A DNA stretch of 39,069 bases from B4-G1 sp964393895 (lineage in GTDB: Bacteria > Chloroflexota > Anaerolineae > B4-G1): assembly GCA_964393895.1 (NCBI GenBank), contig CAYMWP010000025.1:1-39069 (forward strand), in the 5' to 3' direction. The position numbers and the translations under genes are program-made. This document shows positions 1 to 8,360 of this stretch, one piece after another; positions within the stretch are counted from its first letter, which is position 1, and each line of letters opens with the position of its first letter. The notes under the pieces are model-generated. The model made no database searches. It was not told the origin of the DNA and worked only from the letters and a program-made list of their open reading frames with translations.

Positions 1-2
1 GG

Positions 3-48
3 CCGGTGTGAGTGTGAAAAACTCGGCACGAATTTACGGCAGTCTGCA
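3..48. repeat. 46-bp inverted repeat, left copy
   Basis: These 46 bases are the exact reverse complement of 34125-34170, and the match breaks down immediately outside. The two copies face each other across 34 kb that contain the importer operon and the catabolic island. It may be a dispersed genomic repeat or the edge of an acquired or invertible segment; the window shows only two copies. Confidence 0.9.
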
Positions 49-94
49 CTTAGCGACACATATGGTGGTGGGGCAATATGTGTGAACAGGGAGT

Positions 95-123
95 TTTTCA
101 GTCTCAATAGATGATGGTATAAT
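95..123 (+). promoter_or_regulatory. Candidate sigma-70-type promoter of the ABC importer operon
   Basis: A perfect TATAAT (118-123) is preceded, after a 17-base spacer, by TTTTCA (95-100), which matches four of the six -35 consensus bases. It lies about 230 bases before the binding-protein start, so the transcript would have a long leader containing the hairpin at 208-234. Predicted from sequence only. Confidence 0.45.
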
Positions 124-207
124 TGTGTGTAACCCAATGCGCCATCTATAGAACCTCATTCTAACTCGACTTTCGCCTGGATGCTCACGTTCTAGATCGT
201 GGGATGC

Positions 208-234
208 TGTGCGATCCAAGGGACGGATCGCACA
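208..234 (+). promoter_or_regulatory. Leader stem-loop, perfect 10-bp stem
   Basis: The arms TGTGCGATCC (208-217) and GGATCGCACA (225-234) pair perfectly around a 7-base loop. No T-run follows, so it is not a standard intrinsic terminator. As DNA it is also an interrupted palindrome that could be an operator. It lies between the candidate promoter and the first gene of the importer operon. Confidence 0.4.
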
Positions 235-351
235 ATCCCCAGGATGTATCGAAAAGGAGGTGCCTCAGGAAACTTGTTTAACTGATCCGTATCAAGTTGG
301 CAACCAAGTACTTTCTAGTAGCCACCATTTTAACAGGGAGGAGTATCCAAA

Positions 352-2103
352 ATGGAGATTATCAAGAAGAAGAAGAGGGACGTTGCACATCCGTACATCC
401 CCGAGTTGGAGGATCTCTATCGAGCTGGGCGATGCACCCGGCGCGAGTTCATGCGGACGGCTACCCTTTTGGGCATGTCGGCTGCTGCCGCCAGCTCTTT
501 CTTGGCTGGCTGTAGCCCTCAGCCAACGGAGGAGACAGCAGTACCGATCGCGACGGAACCACCGGCCGCGACGGAGCCACCGGCCGCGACGGAAGCGCCG
601 GCCGCGACGGAAGCGCCGCCGGAGACCGCCGGCCCCAAGCGCGGCGGGACGCTCAAGTTCGGTTTGCAGATGAGCGGTTTCGAGCATCCAGCCCAGTGGT
701 CGTGGTATGAGGAGGACGTCTGCCGCCACGTGATCCAGTACCTGACGCAGACGGACAGGAACAACATCACCCACCCATTCCTGTGCGAAAAATGGGAGAC
801 CAGCGAAGACCTCAAGACCTGGACGCTGCACCTGCGCAAGGACGTCACCTGGACCACCGGTGAGCCTTTTAACGCCGATGACGTCGTCTTTACTATGAAT
901 GAGTGGTTGAACCCCGATGTTGGCTCATCCATGTTGGGGCTGATGAACTACTTGCAGTCCAGCGGCATCGAGAAGGTAGACGACCACACCGTCAAGCTGC
1001 ACCTCGACTCACCCCAGATTGGAGTGCCGGAGAACCTGTTCCACTATCCGGCGGTCATGCTGGACCACCGCACCTTTGAGGGCAACTGGCTCAAGAACCC
1101 CGTCGGCACCGGGTACATGACGCTGGAGGAGTACGGCGAGGAGCGTTCGCATATCAAGCGCCGGGAGGAAGGGTACTGGCAGATGGGCGCGGATGGCAAG
1201 CCGCTGCCCTACCTGGATGAGATCATATACATCAACTTGGGCGACGAGGCGACGGCGTACGTCTCTGCCCTCAAGGGTGGGCAGATCGATCTCTATCAGG
1301 CAGAGGTCACCGCTTTCCAGGCCCTCAAGGACGACCCCAGTGTCAAGATCGACGGCATCGCCACCAGCCAGACTCGGGTGATGCGCATGCGGGTGGATAT
1401 GGAGCCGTGGACCGACGTGCGAGTGCGCAACGCCGTCAAGCTGTGCCAGGATAGAGAAAAGATCCTCAAGCTGGCCTACTTTGGCGAGGGCGTCACGGGG
1501 CCTGACTGTCACGTCTCGCCCGTGCATCCCGAGTTCTTCCCTATGGACCCGAAGCCTTACGATCCGGTGCAGGCCAAGGCGCTGCTGGCCGATGCTGGCT
1601 ACCCAGACGGGCTCGATGTCACCCTTACCGTGGGAGAGCAATGGCCCGACATCGTCTCCTATGCCCAGATTCTCAAGGAGGACGCTAAGCCGGCTGGCCT
1701 TCGGATCACGATCAACGTGATGCCTGGCGGGACGTACTGGGACGTGTGGACCGAGGCTGATTTTGCCGTCACGTACTGGACGCACCGCCCGCTGGCCGTC
1801 ATGCTCCTTCCGCTGGCCTACATCTGCGATGCAGAGGGAACGCCGGTGCCGTGGAACGAGAGCCGCTGGTGTGACGAAGAGTTCAGCGAACTGCTCACCA
1901 GGGCCGGGGGCATCCTGGATGTGGAGGAGCGCCGCCAGGTTATGAAGGAAATCCAGACGATCCAGGTCGAGCGGGGTTCGATTGGCATCCCCTACTGGAT
2001 GAACGTGTGGGTGGCCTACAATCCCGCTTTCAAGGGCATTGAGGCTCACCCAACTGACTATTTGGATTGTCTTGCCACGACCTACTACGATCCGGAGGCA
2101 TAG
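352..2103 (+). CDS. ABC transporter solute-binding lipoprotein, family 5 (peptide/opine/nickel type)
   Basis: This 583-residue extracytoplasmic binding protein captures substrate for the importer encoded just downstream. The start ATG follows a strong GGGAGGAG ribosome site. The N-terminus carries a twin-arginine motif (Arg30-Arg31, RREFMR), a hydrophobic stretch and a lipobox LAGC ending at Cys54, so it is probably a Tat-exported lipoprotein. A low-complexity Ala-Thr-Glu-Pro linker follows at about 66-90, then the mature SBP_bac_5 domain beginning near KRGGTLKFG. Length is normal for the family. Family 5 members bind di- and oligopeptides, opines, glycosides or metal chelates. The neighbouring methyltransferase, opine dehydrogenase and ammonia-lyase genes suggest an N-methylated amino acid or opine-like ligand, which is inference. 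Confidence 0.9.
   Translation: MEIIKKKKRDVAHPYIPELEDLYRAGRCTRREFMRTATLLGMSAAAASSFLAGCSPQPTEETAVPIATEPPAATEPPAATEAPAATEAPPETAGPKRGGTLKFGLQMSGFEHPAQWSWYEEDVCRHVIQYLTQTDRNNITHPFLCEKWETSEDLKTWTLHLRKDVTWTTGEPFNADDVVFTMNEWLNPDVGSSMLGLMNYLQSSGIEKVDDHTVKLHLDSPQIGVPENLFHYPAVMLDHRTFEGNWLKNPVGTGYMTLEEYGEERSHIKRREEGYWQMGADGKPLPYLDEIIYINLGDEATAYVSALKGGQIDLYQAEVTAFQALKDDPSVKIDGIATSQTRVMRMRVDMEPWTDVRVRNAVKLCQDREKILKLAYFGEGVTGPDCHVSPVHPEFFPMDPKPYDPVQAKALLADAGYPDGLDVTLTVGEQWPDIVSYAQILKEDAKPAGLRITINVMPGGTYWDVWTEADFAVTYWTHRPLAVMLLPLAYICDAEGTPVPWNESRWCDEEFSELLTRAGGILDVEERRQVMKEIQTIQVERGSIGIPYWMNVWVAYNPAFKGIEAHPTDYLDCLATTYYDPEA
550..621 (+). repeat. Four tandem 18-bp units encoding the lipoprotein linker
   Basis: Four in-frame 18-base units, each starting GCGACGGA, encode the hexads ATEPPA, ATEPPA, ATEAPA and ATEAPP. 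They form the flexible tether between the lipidated cysteine and the binding domain. Copy number could vary between strains by slippage. Confidence 0.8.
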
Positions 2104-2138
2104 GGCGAGCCCGTCGCGCTCAATTTGAGTTAGAGTGC

Positions 2139-2180
2139 AGGTGGGGCAGGATGGCGTCTGGTGCCAACCCTGCCCCACCT
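2139..2180 (+). promoter_or_regulatory. Strong intergenic hairpin after the binding-protein gene
   Basis: Perfect 12-bp arms AGGTGGGGCAGG (2139-2150) and CCTGCCCCACCT (2169-2180) enclose an 18-base loop. There is no T-tract. Hairpins at this position in importer operons usually stabilise the upstream binding-protein mRNA or attenuate read-through, giving excess binding protein over permease; that role is inferred from position. Confidence 0.6.
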
Positions 2181-2280
2181 TACAGGTATCTCTATCCTCT
2201 CTGCAGACAGAAGGGCAGCTTTCCAACGCTCGCGCGCCCTCCTACCGCAATGAATTGCTGGAGAGGACTTAGGAGGAATC

Positions 2281-4398
2281 ATGGCCAAGTTCCTGGTACG
2301 GCGTTTCCTATCCTTGTTTCTGACCATGCTGATCGTCTCCATAGCCGTCTTTGCGCTCTCGGAACTGGCGCCTGGCGACGTCGTGCGGCATATGCTGGGT
2401 CAGTTTGCCACGCCGGAGCAGGAGGATTCGCTGCGAGAGCAGTTGGGCCTCAACCGGCCCGTGTGGGTCCGGTATGTCTCCTGGCTCGTCGGCAGCGACC
2501 TGTTGTGGGCCCAACCCAGGGTTGGGATGCCCCTCCGACGGGTGATCGATCCAGAGACAGGGTTCGCCGAGTGGTGGGCCCAGGAGCCCGATGGCACCCT
2601 GATCCGTTGGACGCTGGAAGGGGAGGACCTCATCGCTGTGCGGCGACAACCGGACGGCGCGGTGGTCGAGTCGGTTGACAACGGGCGCTGGAACATCGAT
2701 ACCGTGGCTGAGGCGGAGCGCCTAAAAGACTTTCGTGAAGAAATCGTCTTCAATGAACAACTCTCGCTTGAGGACCGGTACGATATACTCCAGGAGGTTG
2801 ACCGTTCGATCGAGATCCTCGAGCGAAACGACCTGTCGAAGGAAGAGTTGATGGTCGAACTTGAGGGGCCGGAACAGGCCTTGGGCGCAATGGGTGACGC
2901 GGAGGCCGCGGCGCTGAGAGGAGTGCTGCGACAGGAGTCCGGTAGAATGTCCCAGGACGACTTGATTCAGGCACTCGCCGTCGCGCGACAGATGTCCGAA
3001 TCGACGGAGCCGCCAGGCGAGGAATATCTGCGGACCGTGCCGAGCATTCTTGGACGAGCAGCTACAGTGTTGGCCGAGACCAGACCCGAACTGGCCGAGC
3101 AACTGCGCCAGGCTTCCAGGAGCATACTGGCCCGTAAGCTGGACGATGCTAGACTGACCCTCGCGGAGACCATCGTCCCTCTGAGTGAGTTGACCGGGCC
3201 GCTTGCTGAACTGGCTGAGGCGCTGGAAAGCGACGATTACGTGCGGGTGGCGGATGTCATCACCGGGCTGTTCGATCCGTCCGGTGGTACACCGGATCAA
3301 GTCATCATGGCCATCATGGCTGAGCAGTTCAAAGATACAGCAAAAGCGCTGGGGGACGTTGCCCCCGAGCTTGCCGAATACCTGGGTCAGGCGTCCGAGA
3401 GTCTGGAAGGTGGGGATACGACGACGGCCCATGCGTCGCTTGTGCAGGCCGCCGAGCTTTTGACCAAAGAGGGACAGGTGATCGCCCGCAATGAAGCTGT
3501 CAAGAAGGCCATGGTGGGCCGGTTCTTCTGGGGCGTGGACAACCTCAACCACGCTGTCAAGTGGGAGACGGGCGGAGAGGCCACGTTCTGGCACAGGGCT
3601 GTCGGTGCGGGTTGGTGGATAGAAAAAGCGGGCGGCGCTTCCCAGTACATCCCCTTGCAGCGAGGGCTGCTGCGGGGCGACCCCGGCGAGTCGGTGCGCA
3701 CCCGCCAGCCGGTTGCTGTTGAGCTGGTGCGCCGCGTGCGCAACTCGATCATTCTGGCGGGCCTGGCCTTTGCGGTGGTCATGCCTCTGGCGCTGCTGAT
3801 GGGGCTCGTCGCCGGTCTCAACGAGGGCAAGCCGGTCGACCGCGTTCTTTCGATCTTTGGCCTGACGACGACCGCCAGCCCTGAGTTTGCTACGGGCGTG
3901 TTCCTGATTCTGGCTTTCAGCGTCTGGCTAAAGCTCCTGCCCGGTGCGACCGTGTTCACCAGTTCCAGGACTATCTTTGAGGAACCCAAGATGCTGGTCC
4001 TGCCGGTGGTCACGCTGACCCTGATCGAGTTGGGTTACGTGTTGCGCATCACCCGCGCCAGCATGGTGGAGGTGATGAAAACGTCCTACATCCGCACCGC
4101 CTTTCTCAAGGGTTTGCCTTACCGGCGCATCGTCTTTAGGCACGCCGTACGCAACGCCCTTATGGCGCCCATCACCGTCATCATGCTGCACGTTAACTGG
4201 CTGATGGGCGGTATCGTGGTGGTGGAGGCTATCTATGGTTTCCCAGGCCTCGGTTCGTATCTGCTTGCCGCAGCGCTGTACAAGGATGTTTTCGCCATCG
4301 AAGCAGGGGCTATGGTGATGGTGGTCCTGGCTGTGGGCACGCAGTTGGTAGCCGACGTCATCTACACCTTTCTCAACCCTCGCATCCGCTACGCCTAG
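2281..4398 (+). CDS. DppB-like ABC importer permease with a large inserted domain
   Basis: This 705-residue inner-membrane permease is about twice the usual DppB/OppB length (roughly 310-340). The start ATG follows AGGAGG. The first membrane segment (about 9-31) and the following LAPGD region are typical of the family. The normal continuation, a variant GDPGES motif and the remaining membrane segments with the cytoplasmic EAA loop (around 595-625, SYIRTAFLKGLPYRR), resumes only near residue 465. The roughly 370 residues between are hydrophilic, rich in Glu, Leu and Ala, probably helical or coiled-coil, and should face outside the membrane after the first segment. I do not recognise the insert. 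It could contact the binding protein or the envelope. It pairs with the permease at 4472 and the ATPase at 5476. Confidence 0.88.
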   Translation: MAKFLVRRFLSLFLTMLIVSIAVFALSELAPGDVVRHMLGQFATPEQEDSLREQLGLNRPVWVRYVSWLVGSDLLWAQPRVGMPLRRVIDPETGFAEWWAQEPDGTLIRWTLEGEDLIAVRRQPDGAVVESVDNGRWNIDTVAEAERLKDFREEIVFNEQLSLEDRYDILQEVDRSIEILERNDLSKEELMVELEGPEQALGAMGDAEAAALRGVLRQESGRMSQDDLIQALAVARQMSESTEPPGEEYLRTVPSILGRAATVLAETRPELAEQLRQASRSILARKLDDARLTLAETIVPLSELTGPLAELAEALESDDYVRVADVITGLFDPSGGTPDQVIMAIMAEQFKDTAKALGDVAPELAEYLGQASESLEGGDTTTAHASLVQAAELLTKEGQVIARNEAVKKAMVGRFFWGVDNLNHAVKWETGGEATFWHRAVGAGWWIEKAGGASQYIPLQRGLLRGDPGESVRTRQPVAVELVRRVRNSIILAGLAFAVVMPLALLMGLVAGLNEGKPVDRVLSIFGLTTTASPEFATGVFLILAFSVWLKLLPGATVFTSSRTIFEEPKMLVLPVVTLTLIELGYVLRITRASMVEVMKTSYIRTAFLKGLPYRRIVFRHAVRNALMAPITVIMLHVNWLMGGIVVVEAIYGFPGLGSYLLAAALYKDVFAIEAGAMVMVVLAVGTQLVADVIYTFLNPRIRYA

Positions 4399-4471
4399 TT
4401 GACAGATTGGGGAATCGGCAGATCGGAAAATCGAGCTCGCTCTTCGAGTCCCCGGGAAGAGAGGACATGTT

Positions 4472-5353
4472 ATGATTGTAAGCGAACAACCCATACCCGG
4501 TGCGGTCGTCCGTCCATCCCGGAGGCAGCGCCTGCGGGAGAGTCTGACCCTGATCACGGCCTCCAAAGTGGCCCTGGTGGGTTTGGTCATCGTACTCTTT
4601 TGGGTCTGTGTGGCGGTTTTTTCCTTGTTCACGACGCTAGAACCGTTCGCGCAGGACGTTAGCGCCGTCAACTCCCCCCCCTCGGCGGCGCATCCGTTGG
4701 GCACCGATGACCTGGGACGAGACCTCCTGGCGCGCGTGGTACACGGCAGCCGGCTCGTCCTGACCCTGGCCCCACTGTCGGTCCTGTGTGTTCTGGTCGT
4801 CGGCTCTACCCTGGGCTTGTTGTCGGGCTACTTTGGCGGCCTTGTGGATGAGGTGGTCATGCGCGTCCTCGACGCCATGATGGCCTTTCCTACGATTTTG
4901 CTCTACATGATCATTCTCGCTGCTTTGGGCCCCTCCACAGTGAACGTCGTGCTGGCCATCACCATCGGCGGCACGCCGGGCATCGCCCGCCTGGTGCGCA
5001 GCCTGGCTTTGGACATCCGCACGCGGGACTATATCGCTGCGGCTGAATTGCGCGGTGAGCATCCACTCTACATGATGTTTGTAGAGATCCTGCCCAACGC
5101 CCGCGGTCCCATCATCGTGGATTCCATGCTGCGGGTGGGGTATGCCGTTTTTGCCATCGGTACCCTGGGTTTCCTAGGCCTGGGGGTGCCGCCCCCTTCT
5201 CCTGACTGGGGCAGTATGGTGGCCCGAGGGCGCGACTTTATCTGGACCAATCCATGGGCTGTACTTTGGCCGGCCCTGGCTATCTCGTCGCTGGTGGTGG
5301 GTCTCAATCTCTTTGCCGACGGGCTGCGGGAAGAGTCGTTGAGGTATCAGTAG
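4472..5353 (+). CDS. DppC-like ABC importer permease
   Basis: This 293-residue inner-membrane permease is the second half of the translocation channel with the protein at 2281. An N-terminal membrane segment (about 26-50) is followed by the family motif HPLGTDDLGRD, several further membrane segments, and the EAA loop (about 185-215, YIAAAELRGEHPLYMMFVEILPN) that docks on the ATPase. Its length is standard. A GAGAGGA ribosome site precedes the ATG. It lies in the same operon orientation, with 73 bases after the previous gene. Confidence 0.93.
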   Translation: MIVSEQPIPGAVVRPSRRQRLRESLTLITASKVALVGLVIVLFWVCVAVFSLFTTLEPFAQDVSAVNSPPSAAHPLGTDDLGRDLLARVVHGSRLVLTLAPLSVLCVLVVGSTLGLLSGYFGGLVDEVVMRVLDAMMAFPTILLYMIILAALGPSTVNVVLAITIGGTPGIARLVRSLALDIRTRDYIAAAELRGEHPLYMMFVEILPNARGPIIVDSMLRVGYAVFAIGTLGFLGLGVPPPSPDWGSMVARGRDFIWTNPWAVLWPALAISSLVVGLNLFADGLREESLRYQ

Positions 5354-5371
5354 TGTAAGGCTCAGGCTGAG

Positions 5372-5409
5372 GTTAAGTGCGTCGCACCTAACTCATTTGA
5401 AACACACCC
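5372..5409 (+). repeat. Partial copy of a MITE-like element between permease and ATPase genes
   Basis: Bases 5386-5409 match the right end of the complete 68-bp element at 9752-9819 at 21 of 24 positions, including the terminal TGAAACACACCC. An imperfect hairpin (5372-5392, GTTAAGTGCG with CGCACCTAAC) abuts it. I see no intact left terminal repeat here, so this is a degraded or divergent copy. Simple CCTTAA tandem repeats follow at about 5446-5463, before the ribosome site of the next gene. Confidence 0.5.
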
Positions 5410-5475
5410 AAATCATAAAGACGCTGTCTTTGCGCTCCAAACCTCAACCTTAACCTTAACCTTGGGAGGAACTAT

Positions 5476-7593
5476 ATGAATGCCAATCCGAATACAGAGT
5501 GGCGCGTTGGTGACAACCATAGAATCAAAACGCCCGTTCTCAAGGCCGAGAACCTGGCTATCTCATACGAAACCCGCTACGGTGACGTGAACGCCGTGCG
5601 GGATGTTTCCTTCGAGATCCATCGTGGCGAGGCCTACGGCATCGTTGGCGAATCGGGCTGCGGCAAGAGCACCGTGGCTTTTGGCGTCGTCAACTTTTTG
5701 GGCAACGGACGGATCGTGAATGGCAGCATCCTCTTCCAGGGGCAAGAGTTGCGAGGGCGAAGCGAGGATGAGCTACGGAATCTCCGCGGCGACCAGATCG
5801 CTATGGTCTACCAGGACCCAATGCAGGCCCTAAACCCCTCGATGCGCATCGGCGACCAGTTGAGCGAGGTGCTAGTCGTCCATCGAGGCCTTACCAAAGC
5901 GGATGCGTACGAAAAGTGCATCGCCGTGCTCAAGCGCGTGTACATGCCTGATCCAGAGGCCGTGATGGTGCGCTATCCCCACCAACTCTCCGGTGGCCAA
6001 CAGCAACGGGTGGTCATCGCTATGGCTCTGCTCAACGACCCGGCGCTCTTGATCATGGACGAGCCGACCACCGCCCTCGACGTGACCGTCGAGGCAGCGG
6101 TCTTGGACTTGATCGCCGAGCTGCGGCTAAAGATCGATACGGCCATTATGTACATCTCTCACAACCTGGGCGTGGTGGCGCGCGTCTGCGATAAGGTGGG
6201 CGTGATGTATGCCGGGGAGATGGTGGAACGTGCTTCGGTTGATGACGTTTTCCTACGCCCTATGCATCCCTATACCCAGGGGCTGATGCGCTGTGTGCCC
6301 AAGCTGGGGACGAGCAAGGAGTCAAGCTATCTGTATCCCATCCGAGGGCGGGTGCCCTCGCCGAAGAACCTCCCGCCTGGCTGCGTCTTTGAGCCGCGTT
6401 GTGACTATGCCCGCGAGGAGTGCCGTCTTAGGAAGCCCGAGCTTCGTCTGGTCGGGATCAGGCATTCGGCCCGCTGTCATTTTGCCGAGGAAATCATTGC
6501 CTCGGAATGGCAGCCGCTGGAGAGTCTGCTCCCCGATCTTGCACCAGCAGAACAGAAAGAAAGCGAGCGAGTCCCCATCCTACAGATCGACCGCCTCAAA
6601 ACCTACTACCAACAGGGATCAACTTCGGTCGCTAGCCTGCTTGGTCTGGGAGAGAAACGCTATGTCAAGGCGGTGGACGACGTCAGTATGGAAGTACAGA
6701 AAGGCTCTACGCTGGGAGTCGTCGGAGAGTCGGGTTGTGGCAAGAGCACTTTGGCCAAGACCATCGTCGGCCTGGAGCCGCTCACCGATGGCAAGATAGA
6801 GTTTCTGGAGTTCGACATCTCCAAGCCAGTGAAGAAGCGGGACATAGATCTTATCCGGGAACTCCAAATGATCTTCCAGAATCCCGACTCCACTATGAAT
6901 CCTTCCTTCACCGTCGGACATCAGATAGAGCGTCCGCTGAGACGGTTCAAGACCGTACCGTCTGATCAGGCAGAGGAAGAGGTGTTCCGATTGCTGGATG
7001 CGATCAAGCTCGATGAGAGCTACTACCATCGTCTGCCCCGGCAGTTGAGTGGGGGCGAGAAACAGCGCGTAGGTATCGCCCGCGCCTTCGCCTCCCGTCC
7101 AGAATTGGTCCTGTGCGATGAGCCAGTCTCATCCCTAGATGTGTCGGTGCAGGCAGCGATACTCAATCTGTTGCTAGAGATCCAGCAGAGATACGGGACG
7201 ACTATGCTCTTTATCGCCCACGACCTGAGCGTGGTGCGCTTTTTCTCCGATTACGTGGCCGTGATGTACCTGGGGCAAGTCTGCGAAATCGGGCCGTCGG
7301 AGGCGATCTATGCGCCGCCCTACCATCCCTACACTGAGGCGCTGCTCTCAGCGGTGCCGATTCCCAACCCCTCGGTTGAACAGAAGCACATCCGCTTGAG
7401 CGGCGCAGTGCCCAGCGCGCTTAATCCCCCCAGTGGCTGCCGCTTTAACACCAGATGCCCCCGCAAGATTGGGCAGATTTGTGAACAAGAAGTGCCTCCC
7501 TGGCAGGAAGCAGGGGATGAGCATCGTATCTTTTGCCATATTCCGCTGGAGGAACTGTGCCAGATGGAAGCGGTAATAACCACCAAGGATTGA
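5476..7593 (+). CDS. Fused DppD-DppF ABC importer ATPase (two nucleotide-binding domains)
   Basis: This 705-residue cytoplasmic ATPase powers the peptide-type importer. Domain 1 has Walker A GESGCGKST (58-66), signature LSGGQQQR (about 171) and Walker B LLIMDEP (about 191). Domain 2 repeats this with GESGCGKST (about 417), LSGGEKQR (about 524) and LVLCDEP. Each half ends in the oligopeptide-family C-terminal extension with an HPYT motif and a Pro-rich cysteine cluster (PPGCVFEPRC and PPSGCRFNTRC), which in relatives binds an Fe-S cluster or contacts the permease. DppD and DppF are usually separate proteins; here they form one chain, giving a covalent heterodimer-like ATPase. A TGGGAGGA ribosome site precedes the ATG. 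Confidence 0.93.
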   Translation: MNANPNTEWRVGDNHRIKTPVLKAENLAISYETRYGDVNAVRDVSFEIHRGEAYGIVGESGCGKSTVAFGVVNFLGNGRIVNGSILFQGQELRGRSEDELRNLRGDQIAMVYQDPMQALNPSMRIGDQLSEVLVVHRGLTKADAYEKCIAVLKRVYMPDPEAVMVRYPHQLSGGQQQRVVIAMALLNDPALLIMDEPTTALDVTVEAAVLDLIAELRLKIDTAIMYISHNLGVVARVCDKVGVMYAGEMVERASVDDVFLRPMHPYTQGLMRCVPKLGTSKESSYLYPIRGRVPSPKNLPPGCVFEPRCDYAREECRLRKPELRLVGIRHSARCHFAEEIIASEWQPLESLLPDLAPAEQKESERVPILQIDRLKTYYQQGSTSVASLLGLGEKRYVKAVDDVSMEVQKGSTLGVVGESGCGKSTLAKTIVGLEPLTDGKIEFLEFDISKPVKKRDIDLIRELQMIFQNPDSTMNPSFTVGHQIERPLRRFKTVPSDQAEEEVFRLLDAIKLDESYYHRLPRQLSGGEKQRVGIARAFASRPELVLCDEPVSSLDVSVQAAILNLLLEIQQRYGTTMLFIAHDLSVVRFFSDYVAVMYLGQVCEIGPSEAIYAPPYHPYTEALLSAVPIPNPSVEQKHIRLSGAVPSALNPPSGCRFNTRCPRKIGQICEQEVPPWQEAGDEHRIFCHIPLEELCQMEAVITTKD

Positions 7594-7622
7594 GCTTAAA
7601 GCTCAGGCTTAGGAGGAGACCA

Positions 7623-8276
7623 ATGCTGGTTAAGGATTACATGACGAGACACCCGTTGATGGCGGCACCGACGATGCCAATCGTGGAGGCGCAGCGTTTC
7701 ATGGGAGAGAACAAGATTCGCCACTTGCCCATCTGTGGCGACGGAAAACGTCTACTGGGGCTGATCACCGAGCAATCGCTGCTGGTTCGGCCAGGGACGT
7801 TGGGGAGCCTGAATGTCTGGGAGATCACCCGCTTTCTGTCCAACCTGACCGTTGGCGATGTGATGATCAAGGCCAAAGACGTCGTCACCATAGAGCAGGA
7901 CGCTACGATAGAAGAGGCAGCCCGCATCATGGTCAAGAACCGAATCGGCTGCCTGCCTGTCCTAGAAGAGGGCATCGTGGTGGGAATCATTACCGAGACA
8001 GACCTGCTGGCTCACCTCACCGATTTGCTGGGATGGCCTGTTCATGGCGTGCGCGTCACGATCCGCGTGCCGGACAGGATCGGGGAATTTGCCAAGATCA
8101 CCAGTGCTATCGCCTCACAAGGTTGGGGCATTTATGCTGCTGGCGGCGCCCCTACGCCCAAGCAACCCGATTACTGGGACGCCGTGGTCAAGGTGACTGA
8201 CGTGTCCAAGGACGATTTGCTTGCCGTGCTGGAACAGGTTGAAGGCCAGGAGATCGTGGACGCACGCGAGGTATAG
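7623..8276 (+). CDS. CBS-pair and ACT-domain regulatory protein (AcuB-like)
   Basis: This protein has 217 residues from ATG 7623, chosen because AGGAGG lies at the right spacing; an in-frame start 90 bases upstream would overlap the ATPase gene. Two CBS repeats (about 1-60 and 70-130; motifs VKDYMTRHPL and VGDVMIKAKDVVTIEQDA) form a Bateman module that usually binds adenine nucleotides. The last ~75 residues (from GVRVTIRVPDRIGEF) look like an ACT domain, which usually binds an amino acid. It follows the importer ATPase by 30 bases, so it is probably co-transcribed. A role in sensing energy state and imported amino acid is inference. Confidence 0.82.
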   Translation: MLVKDYMTRHPLMAAPTMPIVEAQRFMGENKIRHLPICGDGKRLLGLITEQSLLVRPGTLGSLNVWEITRFLSNLTVGDVMIKAKDVVTIEQDATIEEAARIMVKNRIGCLPVLEEGIVVGIITETDLLAHLTDLLGWPVHGVRVTIRVPDRIGEFAKITSAIASQGWGIYAAGGAPTPKQPDYWDAVVKVTDVSKDDLLAVLEQVEGQEIVDAREV

Positions 8277-8310
8277 AAAGAGAATATAACCGCTGACTAG
8301 ACCTATCGAG

Positions 8311-8343
8311 CCGGGGCAAAGGTAAAGCGCCCGCCCCGGGTTT
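8311..8343 (+). terminator. Possible intrinsic terminator after the importer operon
   Basis: CCGGGGC (8311-8317) pairs with GCCCCGG (8333-8339) around a 15-base loop, followed by GTTTCCTC. The stem is GC-rich but the T-run is short, so termination would be partial. It fits the boundary between the importer operon and the dehydrogenase gene. Confidence 0.4.
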
Positions 8344-8360
8344 CCTCTTGTGGAGGGAGC

